Assembly: GCA_030616425.1 (NCBI GenBank)
Contig: JAUWXJ010000021.1
Span: 1 to 19,013 of the forward strand
Direction of reading: 5' to 3'
DNA length: 19,013 nt
From: Desulfobacterales bacterium
GTDB lineage: Bacteria > Desulfobacterota > Desulfobacteria > Desulfobacterales > C00003060
The position numbers and the translations under genes were made by a program. The notes under the pieces were generated by a model. That model did no database searches, was not told the origin of the DNA, and saw nothing but the letters and a program-made list of their open reading frames with translations. Below, piece by piece: positions 1 through 8,139 of this stretch (the stretch's first letter is position 1; each line of letters starts with the position of its first letter).

Positions 1-2
1 CA

Positions 3-389
3 TATGCGACACTACATTTTAGATTACTCACTAAACAAGGAAGAGTGATTTATTCAACAAAAAAGTTTGAATTCCTTCAAGATGTTTCTGATATGTTGTC
101 ATCGAATTTTATAGCGGAGGGAGAACACCCAGCCTATTTTACAGCCAAATGCGACGAGCCTGGGGAGGAAGAAGAATTGTTTGCTCATGCCCATTCAGAA
201 GGTTATGGGGATTTTAAAGGATTAGAATGGGTTTTGGTAGTTGAGTATGAAACAGGAGAAATATTCGCTCCTGTTGCTGAATTAAGAAACGATATAGCAA
301 CTGTATCACTTGCTGTAGCCATATTGGTCCTAATAGTTATCTTTATTGCTCTCAAGGACTATTTCCGAGAATCTCATAAAACTCAGTAG
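3..389 (+). CDS. C-terminal fragment of a cache-domain membrane sensor (5' end outside window)
   Basis: The reading frame is open to the left edge, so this is the 3' part of a longer gene; the GTG at 45 is probably an internal codon. The visible part has the look of a periplasmic dCache-type sensing domain, with the stretch GYGDFKGLEWVLVVEYETGE followed by an acidic linker and EIFAPVAELRN, which in this family sits just before a membrane helix. One hydrophobic helix follows (about residues 84-103 counted from position 45). Only about 13 residues (ending in FRESHKTQ) come after it before a TAG stop. In relatives this place is normally occupied by HAMP plus histidine kinase or chemoreceptor domains. 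No such domain is readable in any frame over the next 230 bp. It is either a stand-alone or truncated sensor, or the remnant of a kinase. The family call is from sequence pattern only. Confidence 0.6.
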   Translation, partial: YATLHFRLLTKQGRVIYSTKKFEFLQDVSDMLSSNFIAEGEHPAYFTAKCDEPGEEEELFAHAHSEGYGDFKGLEWVLVVEYETGEIFAPVAELRNDIATVSLAVAILVLIVIFIALKDYFRESHKTQ

Positions 390-496
390 GGCCGGAAAGA
401 GAAATTGAACCCCGGATCAATCGATCAATCCCCTGCCCCAACCTCATTTCAACGATATCATAGAATCGAAACATGCCTAACCTTCCACAATATAGA

Positions 497-518
497 GCGT
501 CAATTTAGTGCTTGACGC
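497..518. promoter_or_regulatory. 7-bp inverted repeat (possible operator) overlapping the caspase-gene -35 box
   Basis: GCGTCAA (497-503) and TTGACGC (512-518) form a perfect inverted repeat with an 8-bp spacer. The right arm contains the candidate -35 hexamer of the downstream promoter, so a dimeric regulator bound here would be placed to block or guide RNA polymerase. No family can be assigned. Confidence 0.35.
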
Positions 519-540
519 ACAACACGATTTTTGCCATATT
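512..540 (+). promoter_or_regulatory. Candidate sigma70 promoter of the caspase-like lipoprotein gene
   Basis: TTGACG (512-517, 5/6 to the -35 consensus) is followed by a 17-bp spacer and CATATT (535-540, 4/6 to the -10 consensus). Transcription would start near 547, giving a leader of about 78 nt to the ATG at 625. This argues against the more upstream GTG at 508 as the translation start. Confidence 0.4.
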
Positions 541-624
541 TCAGCAATTGTTATCCTTTCTTCTTATTCTTATATCGTTGAGATAGAGATAGTGAAAACT
601 CATCCCTTAAAGAACTTCCGCAAT

Positions 625-3135
625 ATGCCGGAAACCCGGTGCAGGCAACGTTTTCTGGGTCATGCACGCTTGTGGGTCTTTCTCCCAATCCTTTTATCCC
701 TCCTCACCGCAGGATGCGCAACAACAAAGAGCATGCTCGCGAGTGTTGAGACGGTCGAGGTCCGTCTGAACGGCGAGAGTGGTCCTGCCTCAGCCCGTTT
801 TACCAGGGAAGAGCTGATCGGCGGTCTGCTTATGATGTTGAAGGCCAATGAGAACTCAGAGGCGGTCTTATGCTCCACAGACGCCGCTACCAGGGAATGT
901 AAAGAGGAGATGCTTTCGTGGTTTATTCAGGGAGGACCGATACCCGGTATAGGATCATTCAAAAAACCGTACCTGACACAGGTCGCGCTCGACAAGGAGA
1001 CCTCACAGATCAAATTTGTGATGGATGCCACGGTAAGGTGGATCGGGACCCCCGTGTTTTGCCAGGATGCCTATACTGAGCTTACTGTTTTCTCGACCGA
1101 TCAAATCCTCATTGAGGCCAAATTCACCTGCACCTGGACGGTCTTTCCAAATGTAGCGATCATGAAGTATGCCGTCAATTTCATCGATTTTGACAACAGC
1201 ATTATTGCCGGCAATTATTCGGTCGCTGTCGGCGGGTTATTCATTATCGGTGGGGGTAGCGGAACCTTTATGATGCGTTTTGCGCGGAAGAATACGCTGG
1301 TTGCACAGGCGGCTGAGGAGGCGGTAGAGGATATAGTTGAAGATACGGCAGAGGAGACGGTAAAGGAGGTAGAGGAAACAGCTGCGGAAACGGATAAAGG
1401 TACGGCTAAGGATATCCCAAAGGAGACGGCTAAGAAAGCTGTCCTCATTTCTGTCGGGCAGTTACCATCCCAGATACTGGCCGCTCCCGTTCCCACGCAA
1501 GAAGAAGTAAAGAAGAGCAAGAGCAAGGGTGACATCGACCCTGCCGAACAGACCCTGTGGGAATCTGTTTCCAAAAAGAATAGAGCAGATGGATACAGGG
1601 AATACCTCTCACGCTACGCCAAAGGTCGATTTGCCGATGTTGCCAAGACGAATCTACGGGTAATTGAGGAGAGAGAGGCTCAGAACAGAGAACTCGCCTT
1701 CTGGAGCAAGATCAAGGAGAGCACCGATCCGAACGATTTTGAATCTTATATATCCAAGTATCCCAAGGGGCTCTTTGTGGATCTTGCCTCAGCTCGGGCA
1801 CAGCAGTTGAGGGCTGCCGCTACCGAAGCCGCGGCCATGGATGTCGAGCTGGCGTTGTGGAACCAGGTCAAGGGGAACACGGATGTGAATGAGATACAGG
1901 TCTATATCAAACGTTACCCCAGGGGCCAGTTTGCGAGCATCGCCCGAAACCGCATAAAGAAGTTGACCGCTGTATCCCAAGAAAGGTCTGACCTTGAAAT
2001 GGGAATGTGGGGCAGGGTTAAGGATAGCCGCAAGATCAGCGACTTCCAAAATTTTCTCCAGGCATTTCCAAACGGTATCTTTGCCGGTATCGCAAAGTCC
2101 AGAATAGAGAACCTGATCAGCCTCAAAGCACAGACCGTAGAGCTGGCCTTCTGGGACACTGTTAAAAATAGCTCAGACCCAAAGGAATTTGACGAATATC
2201 TCCGCCGCTATCCAAAAGGACAGTATGCAGATCATGCCCGTCGCCTGTCCCGAAACCTGGCTTCACTTAAGGCAGAGCGCGAGGAGTTGGCGCTCTGGGA
2301 GTCGGTCAAGGACAGCAAAGGCCCTGACGACCTTGATCTGTATCTTGTAAGATATCCTGAGGGACGTTTCGCCAAGGTCGCCCGTGAGCGGCAGAAGACA
2401 GCAGCACTGGCGAAAACCATGGCTGACATCGACTTTGGACGTTACTATGCACTTGTCATCGGGAACAATGATTACCAGCACCTGAGAAATCTGGCCACGG
2501 CAGTAAGCGATGCGAACGCGGTCGGGTCCATTCTTGAGCAGTCCTATGGGTTTGAGGTCACGCGTCTGACCAATGCAAGTCGTAAGCAGATCATTGACGC
2601 GCTGAGCCGCTTCCGGCGCACGCTGACCAAAACAGACAACCTTCTCATCTATTTTGCCGGGCACGGCTGGCTGGACAAAGAGGCCGGGCGGGGTTACTGG
2701 CTGCCGATTGACTCAGAGCGCGATAGCCCGGCTAACTGGATCTCGACCGGCGATATCTCGGATACGTTGAAGGCTATGGCAGCCAAGCATGTAATGGTCG
2801 TTGCAGACAGCTGCTACTCGGGCACGCTTGCACGAGCTGTCAAATTAAGTATTCCTAGCTCAGAATATTTCCGCCGCATGGCAAACAAGCGGGCGAGGGT
2901 CGCCCTGACATCAGGCGGAGTCGAACCTGTTCTGGACGACGGAAGCTATGGACATTCAGTCTTTGCAAGGGCCTTTCTTGAAGTCCTTGAAAAAAATGAG
3001 GGCGTTCTTGAAGGTACCCGCCTGTTCAATGGACTCCGCCGTCGCGTGATCCTAAACGCTCCGCAGACCCCGGAATACTCCGATATCCTCTACGCCGGGC
3101 ACGAAGGCGGAGATTTCCTCTTTGTGCGCAAGTAG
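625..3135 (+). CDS. Caspase-like (peptidase C14) lipoprotein with six ~50-residue repeats
   Basis: An 836-residue protein if started at the ATG at 625. I prefer this start because residues 1-31 then form a lipoprotein signal peptide: basic N-terminus, hydrophobic core WVFLPILLSLL, lipobox LTAGC with Cys31. The frame is open further upstream (GTG at 508). Residues ~32-255 form an unrecognised extracytoplasmic domain. Residues ~258-305 are a Glu/Lys/Ala-rich linker. Six degenerate repeats follow, anchored by Trp at 312, 360, 412, 462, 510 and 558 (pattern xWxxVKxSxDPxxFxxYLxRYPxGxFAxxAR), probably helical and TPR-like. The C-terminal domain (~606-836) starts YYALVIGNNDYQ and carries the catalytic pair His680 in YFAGHGW and Cys730 in ADSCYSG, so it should be active. 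Related proteins are bacterial p20-type caspase homologues; the biological target is unknown. It appears to be monocistronic. Confidence 0.85.
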   Translation: MPETRCRQRFLGHARLWVFLPILLSLLTAGCATTKSMLASVETVEVRLNGESGPASARFTREELIGGLLMMLKANENSEAVLCSTDAATRECKEEMLSWFIQGGPIPGIGSFKKPYLTQVALDKETSQIKFVMDATVRWIGTPVFCQDAYTELTVFSTDQILIEAKFTCTWTVFPNVAIMKYAVNFIDFDNSIIAGNYSVAVGGLFIIGGGSGTFMMRFARKNTLVAQAAEEAVEDIVEDTAEETVKEVEETAAETDKGTAKDIPKETAKKAVLISVGQLPSQILAAPVPTQEEVKKSKSKGDIDPAEQTLWESVSKKNRADGYREYLSRYAKGRFADVAKTNLRVIEEREAQNRELAFWSKIKESTDPNDFESYISKYPKGLFVDLASARAQQLRAAATEAAAMDVELALWNQVKGNTDVNEIQVYIKRYPRGQFASIARNRIKKLTAVSQERSDLEMGMWGRVKDSRKISDFQNFLQAFPNGIFAGIAKSRIENLISLKAQTVELAFWDTVKNSSDPKEFDEYLRRYPKGQYADHARRLSRNLASLKAEREELALWESVKDSKGPDDLDLYLVRYPEGRFAKVARERQKTAALAKTMADIDFGRYYALVIGNNDYQHLRNLATAVSDANAVGSILEQSYGFEVTRLTNASRKQIIDALSRFRRTLTKTDNLLIYFAGHGWLDKEAGRGYWLPIDSERDSPANWISTGDISDTLKAMAAKHVMVVADSCYSGTLARAVKLSIPSSEYFRRMANKRARVALTSGGVEPVLDDGSYGHSVFARAFLEVLEKNEGVLEGTRLFNGLRRRVILNAPQTPEYSDILYAGHEGGDFLFVRK

Positions 3136-3253
3136 ACGTCTATCCCATCTCTTCGCGTCTGTTGCCGCCATTTATCAGCCTGTTTCAGAATCCCCTGCAC
3201 TTGCCAATAAATCGGATTTGAGTTAAGGGTAAAGAAATGCGCGTGGGATAATC

Positions 3254-3733
3254 ATGAAAATAGGCGTGATCTCAGATACACATATCAGTAAACCAACCCC
3301 TGACCTTTACGAACTACAACACACGGTTTTTGCTGATGTGTCGATGATTTTGCATGCAGGCGATCTCACCGAGTTTGAAGTGCTGGACGCATTTTCAGAC
3401 AAAGAGGTCGTTGCTGTATGTGGTAACATGGACTCCCATATTGTCAGGAATCGACTCCCGGCCAAAACTGTTCTTGAGATAGAAGGCTTTCGAATCGGCA
3501 TAACCCACGGTTTAGGCACCCCGTTTAGGATGCCAAAAAAGGTAGTGGGTGCATTCGATGGAGTGGATGCCATAATATACGGGCACACCCACCGGCCAGA
3601 TAATAAGGTCAGGGATGGGATTCTCTTTTTCAATCCAGGGGCCTATTCCGGCGGGTTCCTCTCTGTGAGAAAGCGATCGGTCGGTATTCTGACGTTGGGG
3701 GAAACGATCTCGGGCCAGATCATCAAACTTTGA
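3254..3733 (+). CDS. YfcE/MJ0936-family metallophosphodiesterase
   Basis: A 159-residue single-domain calcineurin-like phosphoesterase, full length for the family. All metal-ligand blocks are visible: D8 and H10 in ISDTHI, D37 in HAGDL, N58 in CGNMD, H85 in THG, and H111 and H113 in YGHTHRP; FFNPGAYS near the C-terminus is also typical. Such enzymes hydrolyse phosphodiesters with two divalent metals (often Mn). The natural substrate is usually unknown and cannot be told here. The ATG at 3254 has only a weak ribosome site (GGGA). The 118 bp upstream, after the caspase gene, contains no clear terminator, so readthrough is possible. It converges on the next gene with 21 bp between stops; a small GCCTA/TAGGC dyad lies at 3746-3760. 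Confidence 0.85.
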   Translation: MKIGVISDTHISKPTPDLYELQHTVFADVSMILHAGDLTEFEVLDAFSDKEVVAVCGNMDSHIVRNRLPAKTVLEIEGFRIGITHGLGTPFRMPKKVVGAFDGVDAIIYGHTHRPDNKVRDGILFFNPGAYSGGFLSVRKRSVGILTLGETISGQIIKL

Positions 3734-3754
3734 TATGGAAAGGTAGCCTATCCC

Positions 3755-4060
3755 CTAGGCCTTCGGCTGCTTGGTCAATACTGCTTCCACCTTGCTCTTG
3801 GCTGATGCCTCTTTATCCCTTCTGTCATCGATCTTGAAAGAGGTTAAAACCCGAAGTGCCCCGGCCTTAAACGGCACTTCATGCATCTTCAATATCACCT
3901 CAAAGAGCTCCCTGAGATCACCCTCTATAATGGTCCCCATGCCGTGCACTTCATGGGTGAGACCAGAGTCCTTAACGACCTCAAGGCACGCCGCAACATA
4001 GCTGCTCAGGCTGGTCGACCCTGTTCCGATCGGAACGATGCTAAGCTCTGCAATAGCCAC
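3755..4060 (-). CDS. MTH1187/YkoF-type thiamine-binding protein (PF01910 family)
   Basis: A 101-residue protein when started at the GTG at 4060. The frame continues upstream to 4141, but the family characteristically begins MAIAELSIVPIGTG, and the purine-rich AAGGGGGG lies about 7 nt before this GTG, so the shorter start is favoured. Conserved stretches are AELSIVPIGTGS, GLTHEVHGMGTIIEGDL and VPFKAGALRVLTSFKIDDRRD, all typical of the family with its ferredoxin-like fold. Members bind thiamine or related pyrimidines and occur as oligomers; a transport or salvage role is inferred, not shown. It is convergent with the phosphodiesterase gene and divergent from uvrA, so it is likely transcribed alone. 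Confidence 0.8.
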   Translation of the reverse strand: MAIAELSIVPIGTGSTSLSSYVAACLEVVKDSGLTHEVHGMGTIIEGDLRELFEVILKMHEVPFKAGALRVLTSFKIDDRRDKEASAKSKVEAVLTKQPKA

Positions 4061-4151
4061 AAGAGCCCCCCTTTTATTTTGTAAGTTTTCGGAAAACGCT
4101 GCCAAGAATAGTGAATATCCTGATATGATCTTGATTACCAAGTGTCTCGTC

Positions 4152-4188
4152 GGTTTGTCCTGTTTGCCCGTTGCCCGGTTTGCCCGTG
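4152..4188 (-). repeat. Degenerate ~9-bp tandem repeat (GGGCAAACC-like, about four copies)
   Basis: Read on the minus strand, the segment is GGGCAAACC, GGGCAAC, GGGCAAACA, GGACAAACC. On the plus strand TTGCCCG occurs at 4164-4170, 4171-4177 and 4180-4186. It lies in the untranslated region between uvrA and the thiamine-binding gene. It could be a dispersed short repeat or a slippage product; no function is evident. Confidence 0.5.
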
Positions 4189-4249
4189 GGCGAGTAATGA
4201 AAGCTATCTGATAGAACTGACAAATGGGTTAACCGACTCCATAGTTCGC

Positions 4250-4279
4250 ACGATATGTTCGCCGTACAATGGGTGTCAA
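4250..4279 (-). promoter_or_regulatory. Candidate sigma70 promoter for the thiamine-binding protein gene
   Basis: On the minus strand a perfect -35 TTGACA (4274-4279) is followed by an 18-bp spacer and TATCGT (4250-4255, 4/6). The predicted leader to the GTG at 4060 is long, about 180 nt, and contains the short tandem repeat. No riboswitch fold, such as a THI box, was recognised in it. Confidence 0.3.
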
Positions 4280-4318
4280 GGAAAAATACCCTGGGCAGGG
4301 CATACACAGCAATATTGG

Positions 4319-4347
4319 TTGACGGTAGGAACTTACCGGTGCAAAAT
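4319..4347 (+). promoter_or_regulatory. Candidate sigma70 promoter of uvrA
   Basis: TTGACG (4319-4324, 5/6) is followed by a 17-bp spacer and CAAAAT (4342-4347, 4/6). Transcription would start near 4354, about 50 nt before the uvrA ATG. I saw no E. coli-type LexA box (CTGT-N8-ACAG) nearby. Confidence 0.35.
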
Positions 4348-4403
4348 ATAACATTTGGCTCTTGGCCCTGCTGTACAAATGAAAAACTAGAGTAAGCGAA
4401 ACA

Positions 4404-7226
4404 ATGCCTTTAGACAAAATCTGCGTACGCGGCGCGCGCCAGCATAACCTGAAAAATATCGATGTTGACATCCCTCGAAATCAGCTTGTTGTTATAACCG
4501 GCATTTCAGGCTCTGGGAAATCTACGCTCGCCTTTGATACGCTTTATGCTGAAGGGCAGAGGCGATACGTTGAGTCTCTTTCAGCTTATGCCCGCCAGTT
4601 TTTGGAGCAGATGGACAAGCCGGATGTGGACAGCATCGAAGGCCTTGCCCCAGCCATCGCGATCGAGCAAAAAACTATCACCAAGAACCCCCGTTCTACA
4701 GTAGGCACTGTTACTGAGATCTACGATTACCTTCGACTCCTGTTTGCCCGCATAGGCAAGTCACATTGCCACCAATGCGGAAAACCCATCACAACCCAGA
4801 CCAGCCAAGAGATAGTAGATCGGGTCATGGCCCTCAGGCCGGGTACCAAGGTCATTATACTCTCTCCTGTGGTGACCGGTCAGAAGGGAACCCATAAAAG
4901 GCTGTTTCAAAGGCTGCAAAAGGACGGCTTTGCGCGAGTCAGGGTAGACGGCAAGGTGCTTGACCTGGGTGAAGCTGTTTCGCTCGACAAAAACACCGAG
5001 CACAGCATAGAGGTGGTCATTGATCGCCTGGTTGTTAAAGAATCGGCCCGGAATCGTTTCGCCGACTCTATCGAACTTGCCATGGGGCTCTCAGAGGGTC
5101 TCGTGTTTGTGGACCTATTACAGGGCGAGCTTCTCATTTTTAGTGAAAAGGCAGCCTGCACGATTTGCGGTATCAGTTATCCTCCTTTCACACCAGCCAG
5201 TTTCTCCTTCAACAGTCCCCAGGGGGCCTGCCCTGCCTGTGACGGCCTTGGCTCCATGATGATCTTTGACCCCGACCTGATCGTGCCTGACCCTACCCTT
5301 TCTCTGAGGGACGGCGCGATTATCCCGTGGGAAAATCGGCATTCGGTCTACTTCTATCAGTTATTAGATGCTATCACTCGACACTTTAATGTGACGGTCT
5401 ATACGCCGTTCAACGAATTCCCCGAAGCCCTGAAAGATCTCCTCCTTTACGGGTCCAAGGGTAAGGAGATGCCATTTTATCTTGAACGGAGCGGCAGGCG
5501 TTATACCTACTCCAGGCCCTTTGAGGGGATTATTCCGAACCTTGAACGGCGTTATAAGGAGACCCGATCACACCATGCCCGAGAAGGGATTGAGCGGTTT
5601 TTGAACGTGCAACCCTGCCCTGAGTGTCATGGTGCAAGGCTCAAACCAGAAAGCCTTGCAGTAAGGGTTGGCAACGAGTCAATACATTGGGTGTGCACGC
5701 GCTCAGTCACTGAACTCCTTGAATTTTTTGAGGCTATTTCACTCTCCCCCCGAGACAGGGTCATCGCAGATCCAATACTAAAAGAGATCACCGAGAGACT
5801 CGTCTTTTTGATCCAGGTGGGACTGGGGTATCTGACGCTCGATCGTGCTTCGGCCACACTTTCAGCAGGAGAGGGCCAGCGGATTCGCTTGGCCACACAG
5901 GTTGGCTCCAAACTGACCGGCGTACTCTATGTCCTGGATGAGCCGAGTATTGGGCTGCATCAGCGGGACAACCAAAGGCTCCTTGGCACCCTTAAACAGA
6001 TGCGTGATCTCGGAAATACGGTTCTTGTGGTGGAGCATGACGCGGAAACAATCCTTTCAGCTGACCATGTGATCGATATGGGGCCGGGAGCCGGGGCTAA
6101 CGGCGGACACCTTGTATTTAACGGGCCGCCTGAGGCCTTGGTTCAGGACGAGAAATCTGTTACAGGCCAGTATCTGTCGGGTCGCAAGATCATACCAGTG
6201 CCTCCAAAACGCCGGCCATTGGGAAATGGCTATCTGGTCGTGGAAGGGGCATCGACCAACAACCTGAAAGATATCACAGTCCGGTTCCCGCTGGGGTGTC
6301 TGGTGTGCATCACCGGGGTATCCGGGTCGGGCAAATCGAGCTTGGTCGTTCAGACGCTCTATCCGTCTCTGGCTCGGCGCTTCTATCATTCCATGAAGGC
6401 CGTGGGCAAGTACAGGCGGCTGACCGGCCTTGAAAGGATAGATGCTGTAATCAACGTAGACCAGTCTCCGATCGGACGAACTCCGCGTTCCAATCCAGCG
6501 ACTTACACTGGTCTGTTTGCAGATGTTCGAGATTTGTTCGCGAAAATTCCAGAGGCCAGGGTACGTGGATATAAACCAGGACGCTTCAGCTTCAACGTAA
6601 AAGGAGGACGGTGCGAAGCATGTCGGGGGAACGGAATCACAAAGATCGAGATGCACTTTCTTCCTGATGTCCATGTCACGTGCGATATCTGCCGGGGGAA
6701 ACAGTACAATCGGGAGACCCTCGATATCAGGTACAAGGGGAAAAACATCTCGGAAGTGCTGGACATGACCGTAGACCAGGCACTCGACTTCTTTGGCAAG
6801 ATCAAGAGGATAAAAACCAAGCTTCAGACCTTGGCAGATGTCGGTCTGGGCTACGTTCGCCTCGGACAATCCGCAACAACCCTTTCCGGTGGAGAGGCCC
6901 AGCGGATCAAGTTAGCAAGAGAGTTCAGGAAGCGCGCAACAGGGAGAACCGTCTATATACTGGACGAGCCTACCACAGGGCTCCATTTTGCCGACATCCA
7001 GAACCTCTTGGACGTGCTGGACCGGCTTACTGATGCTGGCAACACCATTATTGTGATCGAGCATAATATGGACGTGATCAAGTTTGCCGATCATATCATA
7101 GACCTTGGACCAGAAGGAGGAGATAAGGGCGGTTATATAGTGGGGTGCGGTACACCAGAGGAGATTACCCAACTCCCGGCATCTCACACCGGCAAGTTCC
7201 TTGGCAGGGTGCTGCGTCCTGACTAA
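4404..7226 (+). CDS. uvrA: Excinuclease ABC subunit A (UvrA)
   Basis: A 940-residue protein, the same length as E. coli UvrA and collinear with it. UvrA is the dimeric ATPase that finds bulky DNA damage and loads UvrB in nucleotide excision repair. Visible elements are the first Walker A GISGSGKST (33-41), a CxxC pair at 122/125, the first zinc module (Cys252, 255, 276, 279), CPECHGARL, YVLDEPSIGLHQRD, the second Walker A GVSGSGKSS (638-646), DQSPIGRTPRSNPATYTG, the C-terminal zinc module CEACRGNG...CDICRGK, a second signature LSGGEAQRIKLA, and YILDEPTTGLHFADI. The first ABC signature reads LSAGE (486-490) instead of the usual LSGGE. It has its own candidate promoter and no operon partner; rex converges on it. 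Confidence 0.97.
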   Translation: MPLDKICVRGARQHNLKNIDVDIPRNQLVVITGISGSGKSTLAFDTLYAEGQRRYVESLSAYARQFLEQMDKPDVDSIEGLAPAIAIEQKTITKNPRSTVGTVTEIYDYLRLLFARIGKSHCHQCGKPITTQTSQEIVDRVMALRPGTKVIILSPVVTGQKGTHKRLFQRLQKDGFARVRVDGKVLDLGEAVSLDKNTEHSIEVVIDRLVVKESARNRFADSIELAMGLSEGLVFVDLLQGELLIFSEKAACTICGISYPPFTPASFSFNSPQGACPACDGLGSMMIFDPDLIVPDPTLSLRDGAIIPWENRHSVYFYQLLDAITRHFNVTVYTPFNEFPEALKDLLLYGSKGKEMPFYLERSGRRYTYSRPFEGIIPNLERRYKETRSHHAREGIERFLNVQPCPECHGARLKPESLAVRVGNESIHWVCTRSVTELLEFFEAISLSPRDRVIADPILKEITERLVFLIQVGLGYLTLDRASATLSAGEGQRIRLATQVGSKLTGVLYVLDEPSIGLHQRDNQRLLGTLKQMRDLGNTVLVVEHDAETILSADHVIDMGPGAGANGGHLVFNGPPEALVQDEKSVTGQYLSGRKIIPVPPKRRPLGNGYLVVEGASTNNLKDITVRFPLGCLVCITGVSGSGKSSLVVQTLYPSLARRFYHSMKAVGKYRRLTGLERIDAVINVDQSPIGRTPRSNPATYTGLFADVRDLFAKIPEARVRGYKPGRFSFNVKGGRCEACRGNGITKIEMHFLPDVHVTCDICRGKQYNRETLDIRYKGKNISEVLDMTVDQALDFFGKIKRIKTKLQTLADVGLGYVRLGQSATTLSGGEAQRIKLAREFRKRATGRTVYILDEPTTGLHFADIQNLLDVLDRLTDAGNTIIVIEHNMDVIKFADHIIDLGPEGGDKGGYIVGCGTPEEITQLPASHTGKFLGRVLRPD

Positions 7227-7232
7227 AGCCGG

Positions 7233-7309
7233 AGCTTAAAGCTAAAAGCTGAAAGGCAGTAAGGCTTCCTTGAGATTTCTGATCTTTTGTTGCCTTTGAG
7301 CTTTAAGCT
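7233..7309. terminator. Imperfect dyad between convergent uvrA and rex (possible bidirectional terminator)
   Basis: AGCTTAAAGCT (7233-7243) pairs perfectly with AGCTTTAAGCT (7299-7309), and AAAGGCA (7252-7258) with TGCCTTT (7291-7297), leaving a 32-nt loop. There is no strong U-run, so terminator activity is uncertain. The region is also rich in AAGCTGAAAG-like words and may instead be a copy of an intergenic repeat. Confidence 0.35.
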
Positions 7310-7327
7310 TTCAACCTTCAGCTTCAA

Positions 7328-7993
7328 CTATCCGCCCAGCCTTGAGCGAATGCGGTGCCGCCGTGACTTTGATGAGGTAAGCCTGTAACAGAGGACATCA
7401 AACTTGAGGCTGAAATCTATGTTTTCAACAAAGATATGGGCGGGGCACTGAAGCTGGACCGGCGCAAAATTCAGAATGCCACAAACCCCGGCCCTTACCA
7501 GCAAGTCCGCACCGTTCTGAGCCCATCTGGGCTTTACAGCAATCACACCGATCTCTATGCCCTTTTTCTTGACCATACGACCAATATCTTCCAAGGGCGC
7601 AATCTCTATGTCGCCAATTTTTAGGCCGATTCTCTTCGGTTTTCTGTCGAACGCTGCCACAAAGGTGTACCCCTTGTCGACAAGCTGAGCATGCCTCAAT
7701 AGGGCCCACCCAAGATTTCCTACCCCCACCAAGCCCAAACGCCATTCTTTGTCCAGGCCAAGGATCTTCTTAATCTCAAACAGGAGTTCTGTTACATAGT
7801 AACCAACACCCCTAACTCCGAATTGACCAAAATAGGCCAGATCCTTCCGGATCTGTGCGGGATTAATGCCGCAGATGTCTGCCAGACGCACCGACGAAAC
7901 TACTTCTACGCCCTTTTGGTCTAACAGTTCAAGATTCTTTGCATAAATCGAAAGGCGAGTAATTACGATTGAAGGAATTTTTATAAATTTCAC
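7328..7993 (-). CDS. rex: Redox-sensing transcriptional repressor Rex
   Basis: A 221-residue protein, within the normal Rex size range. The N-terminal winged helix (about 1-75) contains VSSVRLADICGINPAQIRKD followed by LAYFGQFGVRGVGY, as in Rex. The C-terminal Rossmann domain has the NAD(H)-binding glycine motif GVGNLG (90-95), followed by conserved AFD and GILNFAP segments. Rex binds DNA when the NADH/NAD+ ratio is low and releases it when NADH rises, controlling energy and fermentation genes; in sulfate reducers it is linked to energy metabolism. The start is GTG at 7993, preceded at 8 nt by GAAGAG. It lies directly downstream of atpE but after a strong terminator, so it probably has its own promoter in 7994-8084. 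I could not see a convincing Rex operator there. Confidence 0.95.
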   Translation of the reverse strand: MKFIKIPSIVITRLSIYAKNLELLDQKGVEVVSSVRLADICGINPAQIRKDLAYFGQFGVRGVGYYVTELLFEIKKILGLDKEWRLGLVGVGNLGWALLRHAQLVDKGYTFVAAFDRKPKRIGLKIGDIEIAPLEDIGRMVKKKGIEIGVIAVKPRWAQNGADLLVRAGVCGILNFAPVQLQCPAHIFVENIDFSLKFDVLCYRLTSSKSRRHRIRSRLGG

Positions 7994-8075
7994 GAATACA
8001 ACTCTTCAGTCGACATATCAAAATTGCTTGAATCTTCCGGGTAGGGTTTGTAAGAAAGGGCTTAAAACAAAGTAA

Positions 8076-8121
8076 TAAAGAAAACAGGGTTGCCCGCCAA
8101 GAACTGGCGGCTGCAACCCTG
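8076..8121 (-). terminator. Intrinsic terminator of the atpZIBE cluster
   Basis: CAGGGTTGC-CCGCCA on the left (8085-8099) pairs with TGGCGG-CT-GCAACCCTG on the right (8105-8121) around a short loop, giving a GC-rich stem of about 15 bp with a small bulge. On the minus strand it is followed by TTTTCTTTATT. It begins 18 nt after the atpE stop. A T-rich run also flanks it on the plus strand, so it may work in both directions. Confidence 0.85.
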
Positions 8122-8139
8122 CCCTCTTTTTCTTTCTAA

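Noticed and set aside
508..624. GTG at 508 as start of the caspase-like protein
   Set aside because: It would bury the lipoprotein signal peptide and lies upstream of the best promoter; the ATG at 625 fits better.
6057..6869. 270-codon minus-strand ORF inside uvrA
   Set aside because: It is fully opposite conserved UvrA coding sequence and shows no protein family features.
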